NCBI GenBank assembly: GCA_964636325.1 | Contig: CAZWRV010000090.1 | Coordinates: forward strand, 1 to 26,636 | DNA length: 26,636 nt | Source of the DNA: CAZWRV01 sp964636325 | GTDB taxonomy: Bacteria > Verrucomicrobiota > Lentisphaeria > Victivallales > GWF2-50-93 | Direction of reading: 5' to 3' | Shown: positions 8,488 through 16,632 of the stretch, in pieces | Numbering within the stretch: the first letter of the stretch is position 1 | How the letters are laid out: the number at the start of each line of letters is the position of its first letter | Position numbers and translations under genes: made by a program | Notes under the pieces: generated by a model | The model's input: the letters and a program-made list of their open reading frames with translations, nothing else | What the model was told of the DNA's origin: nothing | Databases searched by the model: none

Positions 8488-9102
8488 TTAGAAAAAATCG
8501 GCCACGGACACCAGCCGCAGATCGTCCGCATGCTTTTCGACCGTGAAATAGTAGCAGCCTTTTCCGCTGAAGTCGCACATCACGTAATAGCAGTTTGCCC
8601 TTGGATCCGACTGGACATATGAAATTTTATAATCGCCGCTGTCAAGCGCATTCAAGACCTTGTCTATCTGATCCGCATTTTCCTTGGATATTTTTCCATC
8701 CAAGTCAATTTTCTTGACGGCCTGGGCTTCATGGTCGGCCAGAAGTTTTTTCAGGAAACTGTCAATACTTTGGAAATCCGGGCTTTCCTGAGAAACAAGC
8801 CCCCCTCCGGCATTCCTGCCTTCAGGGACGAAGTATCTGCCCCTGTTCGCATAGAACGACACAATTAGGAGTGCCGACATCAGGCTGATCGAGGCCGCAA
8901 CACCTATGGCGCTGACCCGCACAAGCGTCCGCCTGGCCTTTTCCCGGTTGGCCTTCCTGATTTCCTGCATCTGCCTGTTCTGCATCGCCTCCTGTATCCG
9001 TCCCAAGAGGCTGCCCTTGTCCTTGTCCTGCCTTTCCTGTTCCTGCTTCTGCTTTCTCTTCTTCGCCTCTTCTATGGACGCCTTTATCTCGCAGTATCTC
9101 AT
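8488..9102 (-). CDS. Membrane-anchored hypothetical protein, pilin neighbour
   Basis: This encodes 204 aa of unknown function. Residues 1-58 are a highly charged cytoplasmic helix (KKRKQKQEQERQDKDKG). Residues ~60-86 form one transmembrane segment (VSAIGVAASISLMSALLIVSFYA), and the rest would be periplasmic. The C-terminal ~65 residues alternate strands (YKISYVQSDPRANCYYVMCDF, GCYYFTVEKHADDLRLVSVADFF), giving a small beta-rich domain somewhat like an NTF2-like or DUF4878 fold, though I cannot confirm a family. The start is supported by AAGGAG ten bases upstream. It follows the pseudopilin gene by 30 bases and is probably cotranscribed, so a role in pseudopilus assembly or anchoring is possible but unproven. 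Confidence 0.75.
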   Translation of the reverse strand: MRYCEIKASIEEAKKRKQKQEQERQDKDKGSLLGRIQEAMQNRQMQEIRKANREKARRTLVRVSAIGVAASISLMSALLIVSFYANRGRYFVPEGRNAGGGLVSQESPDFQSIDSFLKKLLADHEAQAVKKIDLDGKISKENADQIDKVLNALDSGDYKISYVQSDPRANCYYVMCDFSGKGCYYFTVEKHADDLRLVSVADFF

Positions 9103-9132
9103 TGGAGCCTAACTCCTTCCATGTTTAGCGGT

Positions 9133-10011
9133 TCATTGGATGTCGACATCGGGGGAGACGGAAAATCCTCCGGGGCCGTCTGCGTTCGCCGGTCTTGCAC
9201 CGAACGGGATGACAACATGGTTCGGAGTCTTTGTCCAGCTCTCTCCTGGAGCGAAGTCATGTCCGTAGTTGATTGTGCTCTTGTTCAGTCTTATGGTTCC
9301 GACATGGCAGTCGACGAAGGCGCTGTTCATCGCATTGTTGTGCCTGAACGCGTATCTGTTGAATGAGGTGGCGGATGCCTTGACCATCACCGGCGATGTA
9401 AGCGGGTATGTCTCCCCGTAGGCAGGATAGTCAAGCCCTTGGTATTGGAAGTCCATCCATAAAGCGACGGACGACGGCTGGACAACCAAGCCTGAGGTTT
9501 TGGAGAACGTCTTGAAATCCTCCGGTCTCAGCCATTGTGCGACAGCACCTCCGGCACGCAAGCTCCTCGTGTCCGAGCAGTTGCTCCCGTTGACGCCGAT
9601 ACTGACCTTGACATTCACAGATCCTTGGACGCATTCGGCCAGCCTGCCAAGGCTGTCAGTTATCTCGTCTGCCGGGCACCTGGAATATTGCTCCGGCCAT
9701 TCTTTCTTGTCCTTGTCGAAATAATTAAGGAATCCTGTCTCCAGCTGAAAGTAATTCTGGGCGTCCGGAAAAAATTTCCAGTCGTTCACATAATACTGCG
9801 TTGCCAAGGCATACTGCCTCATCAGATTGGAGCATGCGACCTGACGCGCCTTTGCGCGTGATCTTGAGAGCGAAGGAAGGAGGATCGAAGCAAGTATTCC
9901 GATTATCGCAATCACAACTAATAGTTCTATCAAAGTAAAGTTGCTGCGCAGATGAGGTGGTTTTGGAAAATTTTTTCTTGTAAGACTCGGAAATGGTTTT
10001 CTTAAGCGCAT
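9133..10011 (-). CDS. Type II secretion/type IV pilin-like prepilin with H-X9-DG motif
   Basis: This 292-aa prepilin starts at 10011, five bases after a perfect TAAGGAGG. A 25-residue basic leader is followed by the class III signal FTLIELLVVIAIIGILA. The residue before the cleavage site is Asn rather than Gly, a variant I associate with Lentisphaerota pseudopilins. The usual Glu at +5 is present. The next helix (SRSRAKARQVACSNLMRQYALATQYYVNDW) is the PVC-type pseudopilin stalk. Near the C-terminus, RHNNAMNSAFVDCHVGTI matches the H-X9-DG processing-associated motif except for Cys in place of Gly. It would be processed by a prepilin peptidase not encoded here and inserted in the inner membrane. 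Such pilins are greatly expanded in Lentisphaerota, and the specific role is unknown. Confidence 0.88.
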   Translation of the reverse strand: MRLRKPFPSLTRKNFPKPPHLRSNFTLIELLVVIAIIGILASILLPSLSRSRAKARQVACSNLMRQYALATQYYVNDWKFFPDAQNYFQLETGFLNYFDKDKKEWPEQYSRCPADEITDSLGRLAECVQGSVNVKVSIGVNGSNCSDTRSLRAGGAVAQWLRPEDFKTFSKTSGLVVQPSSVALWMDFQYQGLDYPAYGETYPLTSPVMVKASATSFNRYAFRHNNAMNSAFVDCHVGTIRLNKSTINYGHDFAPGESWTKTPNHVVIPFGARPANADGPGGFSVSPDVDIQ

Positions 10012-10442
10012 TCGATCCTCCTTACTGTCAAATCTGGCACTTAGAACTCCGCTTTCATGCAATAATACCATATTTATTATTTCTAGCATGTCAAGACGTG
10101 AATTGTTAAAATAGCGATAATCACTAATACGACAATATGAAGGAGGATCGACAATTGACGGCAGTCTATTGATGAAGTAGTCGGAAATGTAATGCTCACC
10201 CAAGCTGCGAGTAGCATGGATGAGCACATGAAGCGGCGGTTATTCTACGGCTCTAACCTTAGTTTCCTTCGTTTTTTCGAAACATCTCCATAATGAGGAT
10301 GTTTTTCAAGGAATTAGTCGTAGCAAGAGACGTTTCATATGACAGAGGCGTCAAGATCTCATGGCATGGAACTCAAATGAGTGAAGAGACTGTCCCAATC
10401 CGCTTCACCCTGAAAAGATCTCAACGCATGAAATCTGTCTTT
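10012..10442. other. Intergenic region between mutL and the pilin gene
   Basis: These 431 bases hold the pilin promoter (10067-10094) and a hairpin at the mutL 3' end (10411-10445). I see no further gene. Short frames here lack ribosome sites and family resemblance. Confidence 0.6.
10067..10094 (-). promoter_or_regulatory. Sigma-70-type promoter of the pilin unit
   Basis: On the minus strand a perfect TTGACA (10089-10094) is followed by a 16-base A/T-rich spacer and TATGGT (10067-10072, four of six matches). The predicted start near 10060 gives a leader of about 50 bases ending in TAAGGAGG. The region is markedly A/T-rich compared with the flanking genes. Confidence 0.55.
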
Positions 10443-10445
10443 TCA
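10411..10445 (-). terminator. Hairpin overlapping the mutL stop codon
   Basis: TGAAAAGA (10411-10418) and TCTTTTCA (10438-10445) are perfect 8-base arms, with further internal pairing (TCA/TGA). The right arm contains the mutL stop. There is no T-tract beyond the stem, so it may be an RNA 3'-end structure rather than a classical terminator. Confidence 0.4.
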
Positions 10446-12278
10446 CTTTCTTCTTCCGAAGCGCTTTTCGAGCTCCTGGAAGGAGATGTTGATGATGGTG
10501 GGTCTGCCGTGGGGGCATGAAAAGGGCAGTTCGCACCTGGACAACTGCCTGATGATTTCCTCCGCCTCGGGCCGTGAAAGCCTGTCGTGGGACTTGACGG
10601 CGTTCTTGCATGCGGCCCTGGCGATTGCGGCCTCGTTGATCTTCTGGCCCGCCCTTCCCTGCTCGACGAGCGCCGTTACCATGTCCGTGAAGAGACCGCC
10701 GACATTGTCCTGGGAGAAGGCCTCCGGGATGCTGTTGAGGACGATTGTTGAGTTGCCGAAGATTTCGATCTCGAAGCCGAGCTTCTCGAACGGTTCGGTG
10801 TTCTTCTTCACGAACGCGGTCTCGGCGGGAGAGAGCTCGAGCGTTACCGGAATGAGCAGCTTCTGGGACGCGCCTTCGCCGGTTTTCGCCGCGGAAAGAA
10901 TCCTCTCGAAGAGTATCCTCTCGTGCGCCGCATGCTGGTCTATGACGAGGAGCCCGTTGGCCGAGGAGGCGAGGATGTATGTGTCGTCGAGGAAGGCCAG
11001 AACGGTGACATTGAAGGCCTCGGAGAAGTCGGAGGCCTTATCCTGGAGCTGGCTTTCCTCCGGAAGCGAAGGCTCCTCAGTGGAAGGCGCGTCTGCGGCC
11101 TCAAGCGACGACGCTGTCTTGACCATGCCCGCGATCTTCTTCTGCTGTATCGAGATCGGCGGCTGCTGCAGCATGAAGTCCAGGTCGCCGGCTCCATGAT
11201 GGGGCGATCCTTTCGGGACATAATTGACCACGGCGGAGTCTAGGACGGACTTGAGCGAGAGCGAGCTGTCCACGAAGACCGTCGGCGTCTGCGAAACCCG
11301 CAGGGTCTCCCGGACCGCTTCGGCGACGGCCGCGGTTACCAGCCCCGGCTCCCTGAACCTTATCTCCCTTTTCGCGGGGTGGACGTTGATGTCGGCCCTC
11401 GCGGGATCAAGCAAGAGGAAGAGGACGACCGGCGGGAAGCGGCCCGGGGGGATGAGGCTCCCGTAGGCGTTCTTGATTCCCGCATAGACCGCCGGGGATT
11501 CGATCGGGCGGCCGTTGACGAACACGCGCTGCTCCCTGCGGCTGGTCTTGGTGAAGCCGTGCCTGGCGATGAAGCCCTCGATCTTGATTCCGGACTGCTC
11601 GTGAGCCACGGGAATGAGATTCTCCTCCATGCCCTTACCGTAGAAAGTCCTGATCCTGGGCGACAGCGACGCGGCCGCGGGAGAGCCGAAGACCTCGACA
11701 CCGTCCACGTTGAGGACGAAGGAGACCTTCCTGTTGGCGAGGGCTGTCGCGCAGAAGACCTCCTGGATGTGGAACTCCTCCGTGCTGCGGCTGTGCAGGA
11801 ACTTCTTCCTGGCGGGAGTGTTGTAGAATAGATCCCGCACGGAAATCTCGGTGCCGGGCGCGCATCCTACCGGCTTTGCGCTGTAGACGCTCCCGCCTTC
11901 TGCGACCACCTCGGTGCCCTCGAGCATCTCCTTCGTCCGCGTCCTGATCCTGATCCTGGAGACGGAGGCGATGCTGGGGAGCGCCTCGCCCCTGAAGCCG
12001 AAGGTGCGGATGCTGTTGAGGTCGTCCGCGGAGCTTATCTTGCTGGTGGCGTGCGGTTCGAGGCAGAGGAGCGCGTCGTCGGGATCCATTCCGCAGCCGT
12101 TGTCCGAGACCGATACGAGCTTCACGCCGGCGCCCTCGATCGTGACGGAAATCTTGTCCGCGCCGGAATCTACGGAGTTCTCCATCAGCTCCTTGACTAT
12201 GGAGGCCGGCCGCTCGATCACCTCGCCTGCCGCGATCCGGTTGCTGATCTCGTCCGGAAGTATCCTGATGGCGCTCAC
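10443..12278 (-). CDS. mutL: DNA mismatch repair protein MutL (nicking type)
   Basis: MutL couples mismatch recognition by MutS to downstream repair. The 611-aa length is normal. The start is GTG at 12278, whose GTGA overlaps the stop of the TPR gene and so couples the two. N-terminal GHKL ATPase motifs are intact: KELMENSVDSGA (Glu33 region), DNGCGM, ATSKI, GFRGEAL and the FYNTPARKKFL signature. The C-terminal half carries the endonuclease motif DQHAAHERILFE (about 447-458), ACKNAVK and CPHGRP, which form the metal site of nicking MutL proteins. QKLLIP (about 472-477) fits the MutL clamp-binding motif QxLhxP. This is the type found in bacteria without MutH/Dam-directed repair. mutS lies about 5 kb upstream on the same strand. 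Confidence 0.97.
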   Translation of the reverse strand: MSAIRILPDEISNRIAAGEVIERPASIVKELMENSVDSGADKISVTIEGAGVKLVSVSDNGCGMDPDDALLCLEPHATSKISSADDLNSIRTFGFRGEALPSIASVSRIRIRTRTKEMLEGTEVVAEGGSVYSAKPVGCAPGTEISVRDLFYNTPARKKFLHSRSTEEFHIQEVFCATALANRKVSFVLNVDGVEVFGSPAAASLSPRIRTFYGKGMEENLIPVAHEQSGIKIEGFIARHGFTKTSRREQRVFVNGRPIESPAVYAGIKNAYGSLIPPGRFPPVVLFLLLDPARADINVHPAKREIRFREPGLVTAAVAEAVRETLRVSQTPTVFVDSSLSLKSVLDSAVVNYVPKGSPHHGAGDLDFMLQQPPISIQQKKIAGMVKTASSLEAADAPSTEEPSLPEESQLQDKASDFSEAFNVTVLAFLDDTYILASSANGLLVIDQHAAHERILFERILSAAKTGEGASQKLLIPVTLELSPAETAFVKKNTEPFEKLGFEIEIFGNSTIVLNSIPEAFSQDNVGGLFTDMVTALVEQGRAGQKINEAAIARAACKNAVKSHDRLSRPEAEEIIRQLSRCELPFSCPHGRPTIINISFQELEKRFGRRK

Positions 12279-13078
12279 TGCTGCTTTTCCGGCTGGGGTT
12301 CGGGCTTTTTCCCGTCTGGCGGCGGAACCTTGGAGTCCCTGTCCTTCGAAGTCGAAAGATTCGCCTCCCAGTCCCTCCTGGCCATCTGGACGGTCTCCTG
12401 GAACTCGGGCGACTGCCTGATCTTGTCGAACGCGGAGTCGTGGGTGAACGGGAGTATCCTGTATCCTATGAGCTTGTAGGCGGCGATGAGCTGCTTCATG
12501 GCGTTGTCGCGGTCGCCGGAGACCGAATACATCCCCGCCAGGTTTATCCTCGCGTCGGCGGAGTCGGGCTCGAGGTCTACGGCCTTGAGGCATTCGGCCA
12601 CGGCCTCGGTAATCTTGTCCTGCTTCGCCAGGACGGAACCGAGCTGGTTGTGGAGAGGAGCCTTGTCGGGGTCGAGCTGTATCTGCTTGCGGAATATCAT
12701 CTCGGCCTCCTGGTAGCGGCTCGAGTAATACATGATCCCGCCGAGCAGGGAGAGCGCCTGCGGGTTGTTCGGCTCGAATATGAGAAGCGTCCTCAGGCGG
12801 TCCTCGGCGTCCGCCTCCTTGCCCTCGGCCAGGAAGGTCCTGGCCTCCTCAAGTATCTTGTCGGAGGACGGCGCGTAGGTCTTGCCCTGAGGCTGCGCCA
12901 CCTGGACCTTGGCGGTCTTGGCCCTTCTGACCGGGAAAGGGCTCAGCCTTATCTTCCCGATGTTGCCTTCCTCGCCTTCGCCCACGCCGGAAGCCCCGGG
13001 CTTCGAATAGATCACGATGAAGCTCAGCAGTATTATGACCGCGAACGAGATTATTAACGGGACGAGGGACTTGTTCAT
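12275..13078 (-). CDS. Membrane-anchored TPR protein
   Basis: This encodes 267 aa. An N-terminal membrane anchor (LVPLIISFAVIILLSFIVIYS, residues 5-25) is followed by a flexible stretch. At least three tetratricopeptide repeats then run from about residue 70 to 190 (ILEEARTFLAEGKEADAEDRLRTLL; NPQALSLLGGIMYYSSRYQEAEMIFRKQI; APLHNQLGSVLAKQDKITEAVAECLKAVDLEPD). The tail is Pro/Lys/Glu-rich. The repeats suggest a protein-protein scaffold facing the periplasm. There is no strong ribosome site before the ATG. Its stop overlaps the GTG start of mutL by four bases, an unusual partner for a DNA-repair gene. Confidence 0.85.
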   Translation of the reverse strand: MNKSLVPLIISFAVIILLSFIVIYSKPGASGVGEGEEGNIGKIRLSPFPVRRAKTAKVQVAQPQGKTYAPSSDKILEEARTFLAEGKEADAEDRLRTLLIFEPNNPQALSLLGGIMYYSSRYQEAEMIFRKQIQLDPDKAPLHNQLGSVLAKQDKITEAVAECLKAVDLEPDSADARINLAGMYSVSGDRDNAMKQLIAAYKLIGYRILPFTHDSAFDKIRQSPEFQETVQMARRDWEANLSTSKDRDSKVPPPDGKKPEPQPEKQQ

Positions 13079-13080
13079 CT

Positions 13081-13155
13081 TGAATATCCAATGTCCAACA
13101 AGGAACTTCCAATTGCCAAGTTATCCAACAAGAAATGGCCATTATCAAGTTGAGC
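13081..13155. repeat. TCCAACAAG-type degenerate intergenic repeat
   Basis: TCCAACAAG occurs at 13094-13102 and 13124-13132 within a stretch rich in ATATCCAATGTCC and ACTTCCAATTGCC words. I associate this word style with intergenic repeats of several environmental phyla. It lies directly upstream of the TPR gene. Confidence 0.45.
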
Positions 13156-13246
13156 CAATTTTGAAACTCCTAAAATGGCTCAGCATGGCTTCGCCCACCG
13201 AGTTCGGAATATGCACAAACTGCGGAGGGTTGAGCCGTGCTCAACC
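13150..13246. repeat. Structured repeat: two hairpins plus a block shared with the window end
   Basis: GAGCCA pairs with TGGCTC (about 13150-13180). The block 13177-13204, read in reverse complement, matches 26597-26627 with two substitutions and a three-base gap. GGTTGAGC, CGT, GCTCAACC form a perfect 8-bp hairpin at 13228-13246. No coding capacity is apparent. Confidence 0.6.
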
Positions 13247-13309
13247 GCATCTTGAATTTGGCTAAAGTTATGAACCGGCTCTCTCTGCCGGACCGTTTTG
13301 GCTCTACTG

Positions 13310-14374
13310 CTAAACCGTTGGCTTCGACTTCGCAAGTTCCTGCCTGAGCTCGGAGACGGTCCTTTCGAGCTCCATGATCCTGTTCGACAGCTTCTGCACC
13401 TTCTTTGGAAGGCCGAGGCGTTCGATGAACTCGCGCGGGCTTTCGGCGGGGGTTCCCACGACCTGCTCGCCCGGCGGGACGTCCTTGACCACGCCTGCGG
13501 TTCCGGCAACCTTGACTCCGTCGCCGAGGGTGATGTGGCCGTTGATTCCGGCCTGGGCCGCGACGATCACGCCCCTGCCTATCTCGGTGCTTCCCGCGAT
13601 TCCGCACTGCCCGACCAGCATCGTGAACTCGCCGACCGTCACGTTGTGGGCGACGTGAACCTGGTCGTCGATCTTCACGCCCCGCTTGATCCATGTCTTC
13701 CCGAAGCGGGCGCGGTCTATCGTGCAGTTCGCGCCGACCTCCACGTCGTCGTCGATCTGGACGATCCCGACCTGCGGGATCTTGACGATCCCCGTGGGTC
13801 CGGCCTCGAAGCCGTAGCCGTCCGCGCCTATGACCGTCCCGGAATGGACAATGACGTTGCTGCCGACGACGCAGCGGAACATTATCGTCACGTTCGGATA
13901 GATCATGGTGTTCCTGCCGATCCGGCACATGTGCCCGACGTAGGAGCCCGCGCCGACCACGCTTCCGGCGCCGACCACCGCGCCCTCCTCGACCACCGCG
14001 CATGCGCCCACCGAGGCGCCGTCGCCTATTTCCGCCGACGGCGACACGCACGCCGAAGGGTGTATGCCCTTCCTGAAGTCCACCGGCTCGGGAGCGAAGA
14101 AGTCTATCACCTTGGAAAACGCCGCGTTCGGGTTCGCGCAGACGAGAAGCGTCTTGCCGCCTGCCAGGTCCGCGGCGAAATCCCGGCCCACTATGACCGC
14201 GGCCGCCTTTGTGGCCGGCACGAGCGCCTTGTATTTCTTGTTCGCCAGGAACGAGATGTCCGAGGGCGTTGCGTCCTTGAGGCCCGCGGCGCCCTGCACA
14301 GACAGAGCGCCGTCGCCCACGACGCTCCCACCGACCATCTCGGCGACCTCCCGGATCTTCAGCTCCTTCTTCAT
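13310..14374 (-). CDS. lpxD: UDP-3-O-acylglucosamine N-acyltransferase LpxD
   Basis: LpxD adds the second 3-hydroxyacyl chain, from acyl-ACP, to UDP-3-O-acyl-glucosamine in lipid A synthesis, in the cytoplasm. The 354-aa length is normal. An N-terminal uridine-binding domain (about 1-100, with DISFLANKKYKA) precedes a left-handed beta-helix of hexapeptide repeats (IHPSACVSPSAEIGDGASVG onward). The catalytic His is His243 in VHVAHNV. GADGYGFE and the GGQ-like segment LVGQCGIAGSTEIG fit the family, and a C-terminal helix (MELERTVSELRQEL) closes the protein. Its ATG overlaps the skp stop (ATGA), so the two are coupled. The usual fabZ and lpxA neighbours are absent. It implies the organism makes LPS. 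Confidence 0.96.
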   Translation of the reverse strand: MKKELKIREVAEMVGGSVVGDGALSVQGAAGLKDATPSDISFLANKKYKALVPATKAAAVIVGRDFAADLAGGKTLLVCANPNAAFSKVIDFFAPEPVDFRKGIHPSACVSPSAEIGDGASVGACAVVEEGAVVGAGSVVGAGSYVGHMCRIGRNTMIYPNVTIMFRCVVGSNVIVHSGTVIGADGYGFEAGPTGIVKIPQVGIVQIDDDVEVGANCTIDRARFGKTWIKRGVKIDDQVHVAHNVTVGEFTMLVGQCGIAGSTEIGRGVIVAAQAGINGHITLGDGVKVAGTAGVVKDVPPGEQVVGTPAESPREFIERLGLPKKVQKLSNRIMELERTVSELRQELAKSKPTV

Positions 14375-15051
14375 TTCTTGTCTTCTTCCTTCTTGTTTTC
14401 GCCGGCGGGCTCCTTGCCGCCCTTTTCGGCGTCCTTGTTCTTGGTTGCGGACTTATCCTTCTCGTCGGCCGGCATGTTGATCTCCTTTATGACCGCGTCC
14501 GTGATGTCCGAGGCGGGATTGAAATATATGACGGCCGAGATGTTGTTGAGCGTCTTGCCGGACATGTCGAGCACCAGGCTGTAGCCTTCCGCGACGGCCC
14601 TGCGCTGGACGACGTCCTTGATCTCGCCGAGGAGCTTCGTGCGCTGTTCATCGTACTGATCCCTGAGCTGCGCCTGCTTCTCGGTGCTGTACTGCTTGCT
14701 CTCCTCCTCCTTCTCCTTCATCTGGCGGTATTTGTCCTGGGCCGCGAGGCGTTTGCTCTCGCGCTCGACATCGCTCAGCGCGATGTTCTGAGCGGCGTCC
14801 CTGAGCATTTTGAACTCGTCCTTCAGCTTTTCGAGCGACTCGTTGAGCTTGTCGGAATATTCCTTGTAGACGTCGGCCTGCTTCTTCAAATTGGCGTCGG
14901 CTATCTTCGTCTTGTAGTATTCCTGGAAAACCTTCTCCATGTTGATGACCGCGAACTTCACAGGATCGGCCGCGAAAGCGGCGGCCGCGAAGGCGAACGC
15001 CAGCACGAGGGGCGGCGCCGCCCTGAATGCCATGAACCGTCCTAATTTCAT
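14371..15051 (-). CDS. OmpH/Skp-family periplasmic chaperone
   Basis: Skp/OmpH holds unfolded outer-membrane proteins in the periplasm on their way to the Bam machinery. This 226-aa protein has a signal peptide (residues 1-27, ending AAAAFA before ADPVK), a first strand KFAVINMEKVFQEYYKTK typical of the family, a long coiled-coil hairpin (about 45-150), and the closing RRAVAEGYSLVLDMSG...VIYFNPASDITDAVI segment. A Lys/Glu-rich tail of about 30 residues extends beyond the usual end. GGAG six bases upstream supports the start at 15051. It is coupled by ATGA to lpxD. The common upstream neighbour bamA is not here; a GT-C-like gene takes its place. Confidence 0.9.
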   Translation of the reverse strand: MKLGRFMAFRAAPPLVLAFAFAAAAFAADPVKFAVINMEKVFQEYYKTKIADANLKKQADVYKEYSDKLNESLEKLKDEFKMLRDAAQNIALSDVERESKRLAAQDKYRQMKEKEEESKQYSTEKQAQLRDQYDEQRTKLLGEIKDVVQRRAVAEGYSLVLDMSGKTLNNISAVIYFNPASDITDAVIKEINMPADEKDKSATKNKDAEKGGKEPAGENKKEEDKK

Positions 15052-15235
15052 ATGTGTCTCCGCTTTGTTGTGTTTTGTCCAGATACAGGTAAAGCATGAT
15101 TGTTACTGTGCGCGGCAATTATTCGCAGCGCCCCGGTGACCTTCCTGACACCTGAAACCCGGCAACTCTTGTCGCCGACTTCTGCAATCGCCTCAATATA
15201 GCAGACTCCGGCCGGGATTTCCATACCGGAAGAAT

Positions 15236-16618
15236 TTATCGCTCTCCAGGCCTCAGATATTCCGCAAGCCCGAACGCCGTCAGGCACAGTCCGGCTGGAA
15301 GAAGATGCATCATGACCCTGTCAAGGGTCATCATGGAAAGATATTCGAGGGGGCGCGGCGATACCGTGAAGACAAGTATATACAGGCAGAGCTGCAGCGC
15401 CAAGATGCAGCACACGGCGCGGACATGCGCCTCCATGAAGCAGCCCCTGCCAAGCACGGCCGCGACAAGGGCCAGAACCCAGAAGGCGCCCCATTTCGTC
15501 GGGATCAGCAGGTTCACACCGAAGACGAGCATAACGTCCTTAAGCATCGGCAGGCGGTCCGCCATCGCAGACAGGTCGAGCAACCTTGCGCCATAGTTCT
15601 CGTGCACCTTCGGAATCCCCGAGCTGAAGATGATCCATGGAAGCATGAGCAGTCCTACGAGAGCCGCAAACGCGATCACATGCCGCATCGGACGCCCGCT
15701 CCGGGCAAAAAGCCGGATGGCCATGACCGCCAATACGACGATTAAGGCGAAAGCCGCGCCCTCGTTCTTCGTGAAGGCCGCGAAATTCGCGGAGACCGCT
15801 GCGAGCGCGAGGTCGCCCGGACGCCCGTCCCTGAGATAGGACGCCAGCGGAAGCAGCGTGCAGGACATATATACTACGAGCGGGAAGTCGGCGGTCCCCG
15901 CGCCGGCCCAGCGGACCAGCTCCGGAACCGTGAAAAACGCCGCGGCAAGCAGGAGCACGGCATGCCTCCCGGCAATCTCCCGCAAGGACGAATATATGAA
16001 AAGGAAGAAGGCTGCGAAGAGGATGAAGCAAAGCGCCTTCGCCGCCACCGCGCAGGTTCCGCCGGCCGCAGCATAGAGGCCGCAGGAGAGGAAGGGCAGG
16101 AGAAGCGGGTAGTCAAGATGGCTGTAGCTGAGCGGAAGCGAACGGAAATAGCCCGAGCCGAGCCCCTCGTGGTAAAGCACCTTCGCCTTCAGATCCCATA
16201 TCGCAAAGGCGTCCCACTCGTACAACGGCGTCAGAGCGGAGTGGCAGAAGACCAGCACCAGCGGAATCGTGATTGCGACCGCCGGGAAGAAGAACGGACC
16301 TGTCCGGCTTCTCGCCGCATTGATCTCGTCCGCCAGAAGCGACGGGCCTGGCCTGGCAATCCGGCCCTCCCTCGCAGCAAGGAGCTCCGCCGCCGCCGCG
16401 CCTGCGAAGATCGCAAAAAGCAAGGCGGCAGTCATCCTGCCCCCGCACAGGGAAACCAGGAAAAGCATGTATGGGACGAGACCGAATCCGCAGATCACCG
16501 AAAGGGAAAGCAGCTTCTCGGCCGGCATCGCGGCGCCCGGATAGAGCAGCGAGACCAGCAGATGCCCGCAGAGGAGGAGGACAACCAGATAGAAGACGAA
16601 TTGTAAAACGATATCCAT
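15236..16618 (-). CDS. GT-C-like multispanning membrane protein (putative glycosyltransferase)
   Basis: This 460-aa inner-membrane protein has about 10-12 hydrophobic helices. A first periplasmic loop contains ALTPLYEWDAFAIWDLKAKVLYH, where acidic residues sit in the position typical of GT-C (ArnT/PMT-type) glycosyltransferases that use polyprenyl-phosphate sugars. A loop with AGAGTADFPLVVYM and one with NEGAAFALIV resemble conserved loops of the same fold. The specific donor and acceptor cannot be read from the sequence. The start at 16618 has only a weak AGGA site. It follows the small membrane protein by 14 bases and is likely cotranscribed with it. It could instead be a non-catalytic membrane protein of the same fold. 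Confidence 0.75.
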   Translation of the reverse strand: MDIVLQFVFYLVVLLLCGHLLVSLLYPGAAMPAEKLLSLSVICGFGLVPYMLFLVSLCGGRMTAALLFAIFAGAAAAELLAAREGRIARPGPSLLADEINAARSRTGPFFFPAVAITIPLVLVFCHSALTPLYEWDAFAIWDLKAKVLYHEGLGSGYFRSLPLSYSHLDYPLLLPFLSCGLYAAAGGTCAVAAKALCFILFAAFFLFIYSSLREIAGRHAVLLLAAAFFTVPELVRWAGAGTADFPLVVYMSCTLLPLASYLRDGRPGDLALAAVSANFAAFTKNEGAAFALIVVLAVMAIRLFARSGRPMRHVIAFAALVGLLMLPWIIFSSGIPKVHENYGARLLDLSAMADRLPMLKDVMLVFGVNLLIPTKWGAFWVLALVAAVLGRGCFMEAHVRAVCCILALQLCLYILVFTVSPRPLEYLSMMTLDRVMMHLLPAGLCLTAFGLAEYLRPGER

Positions 16619-16632
16619 CGCAAAAAACTTTC

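Noticed and set aside
15048..15224. Minus-strand frame of 58 codons (MEIPAGVCYIEAIAEVG...) whose stop overlaps the skp start
   Set aside because: The composition is plausible but there is no ribosome site and no recognised family. The ATGA overlap alone is not enough.
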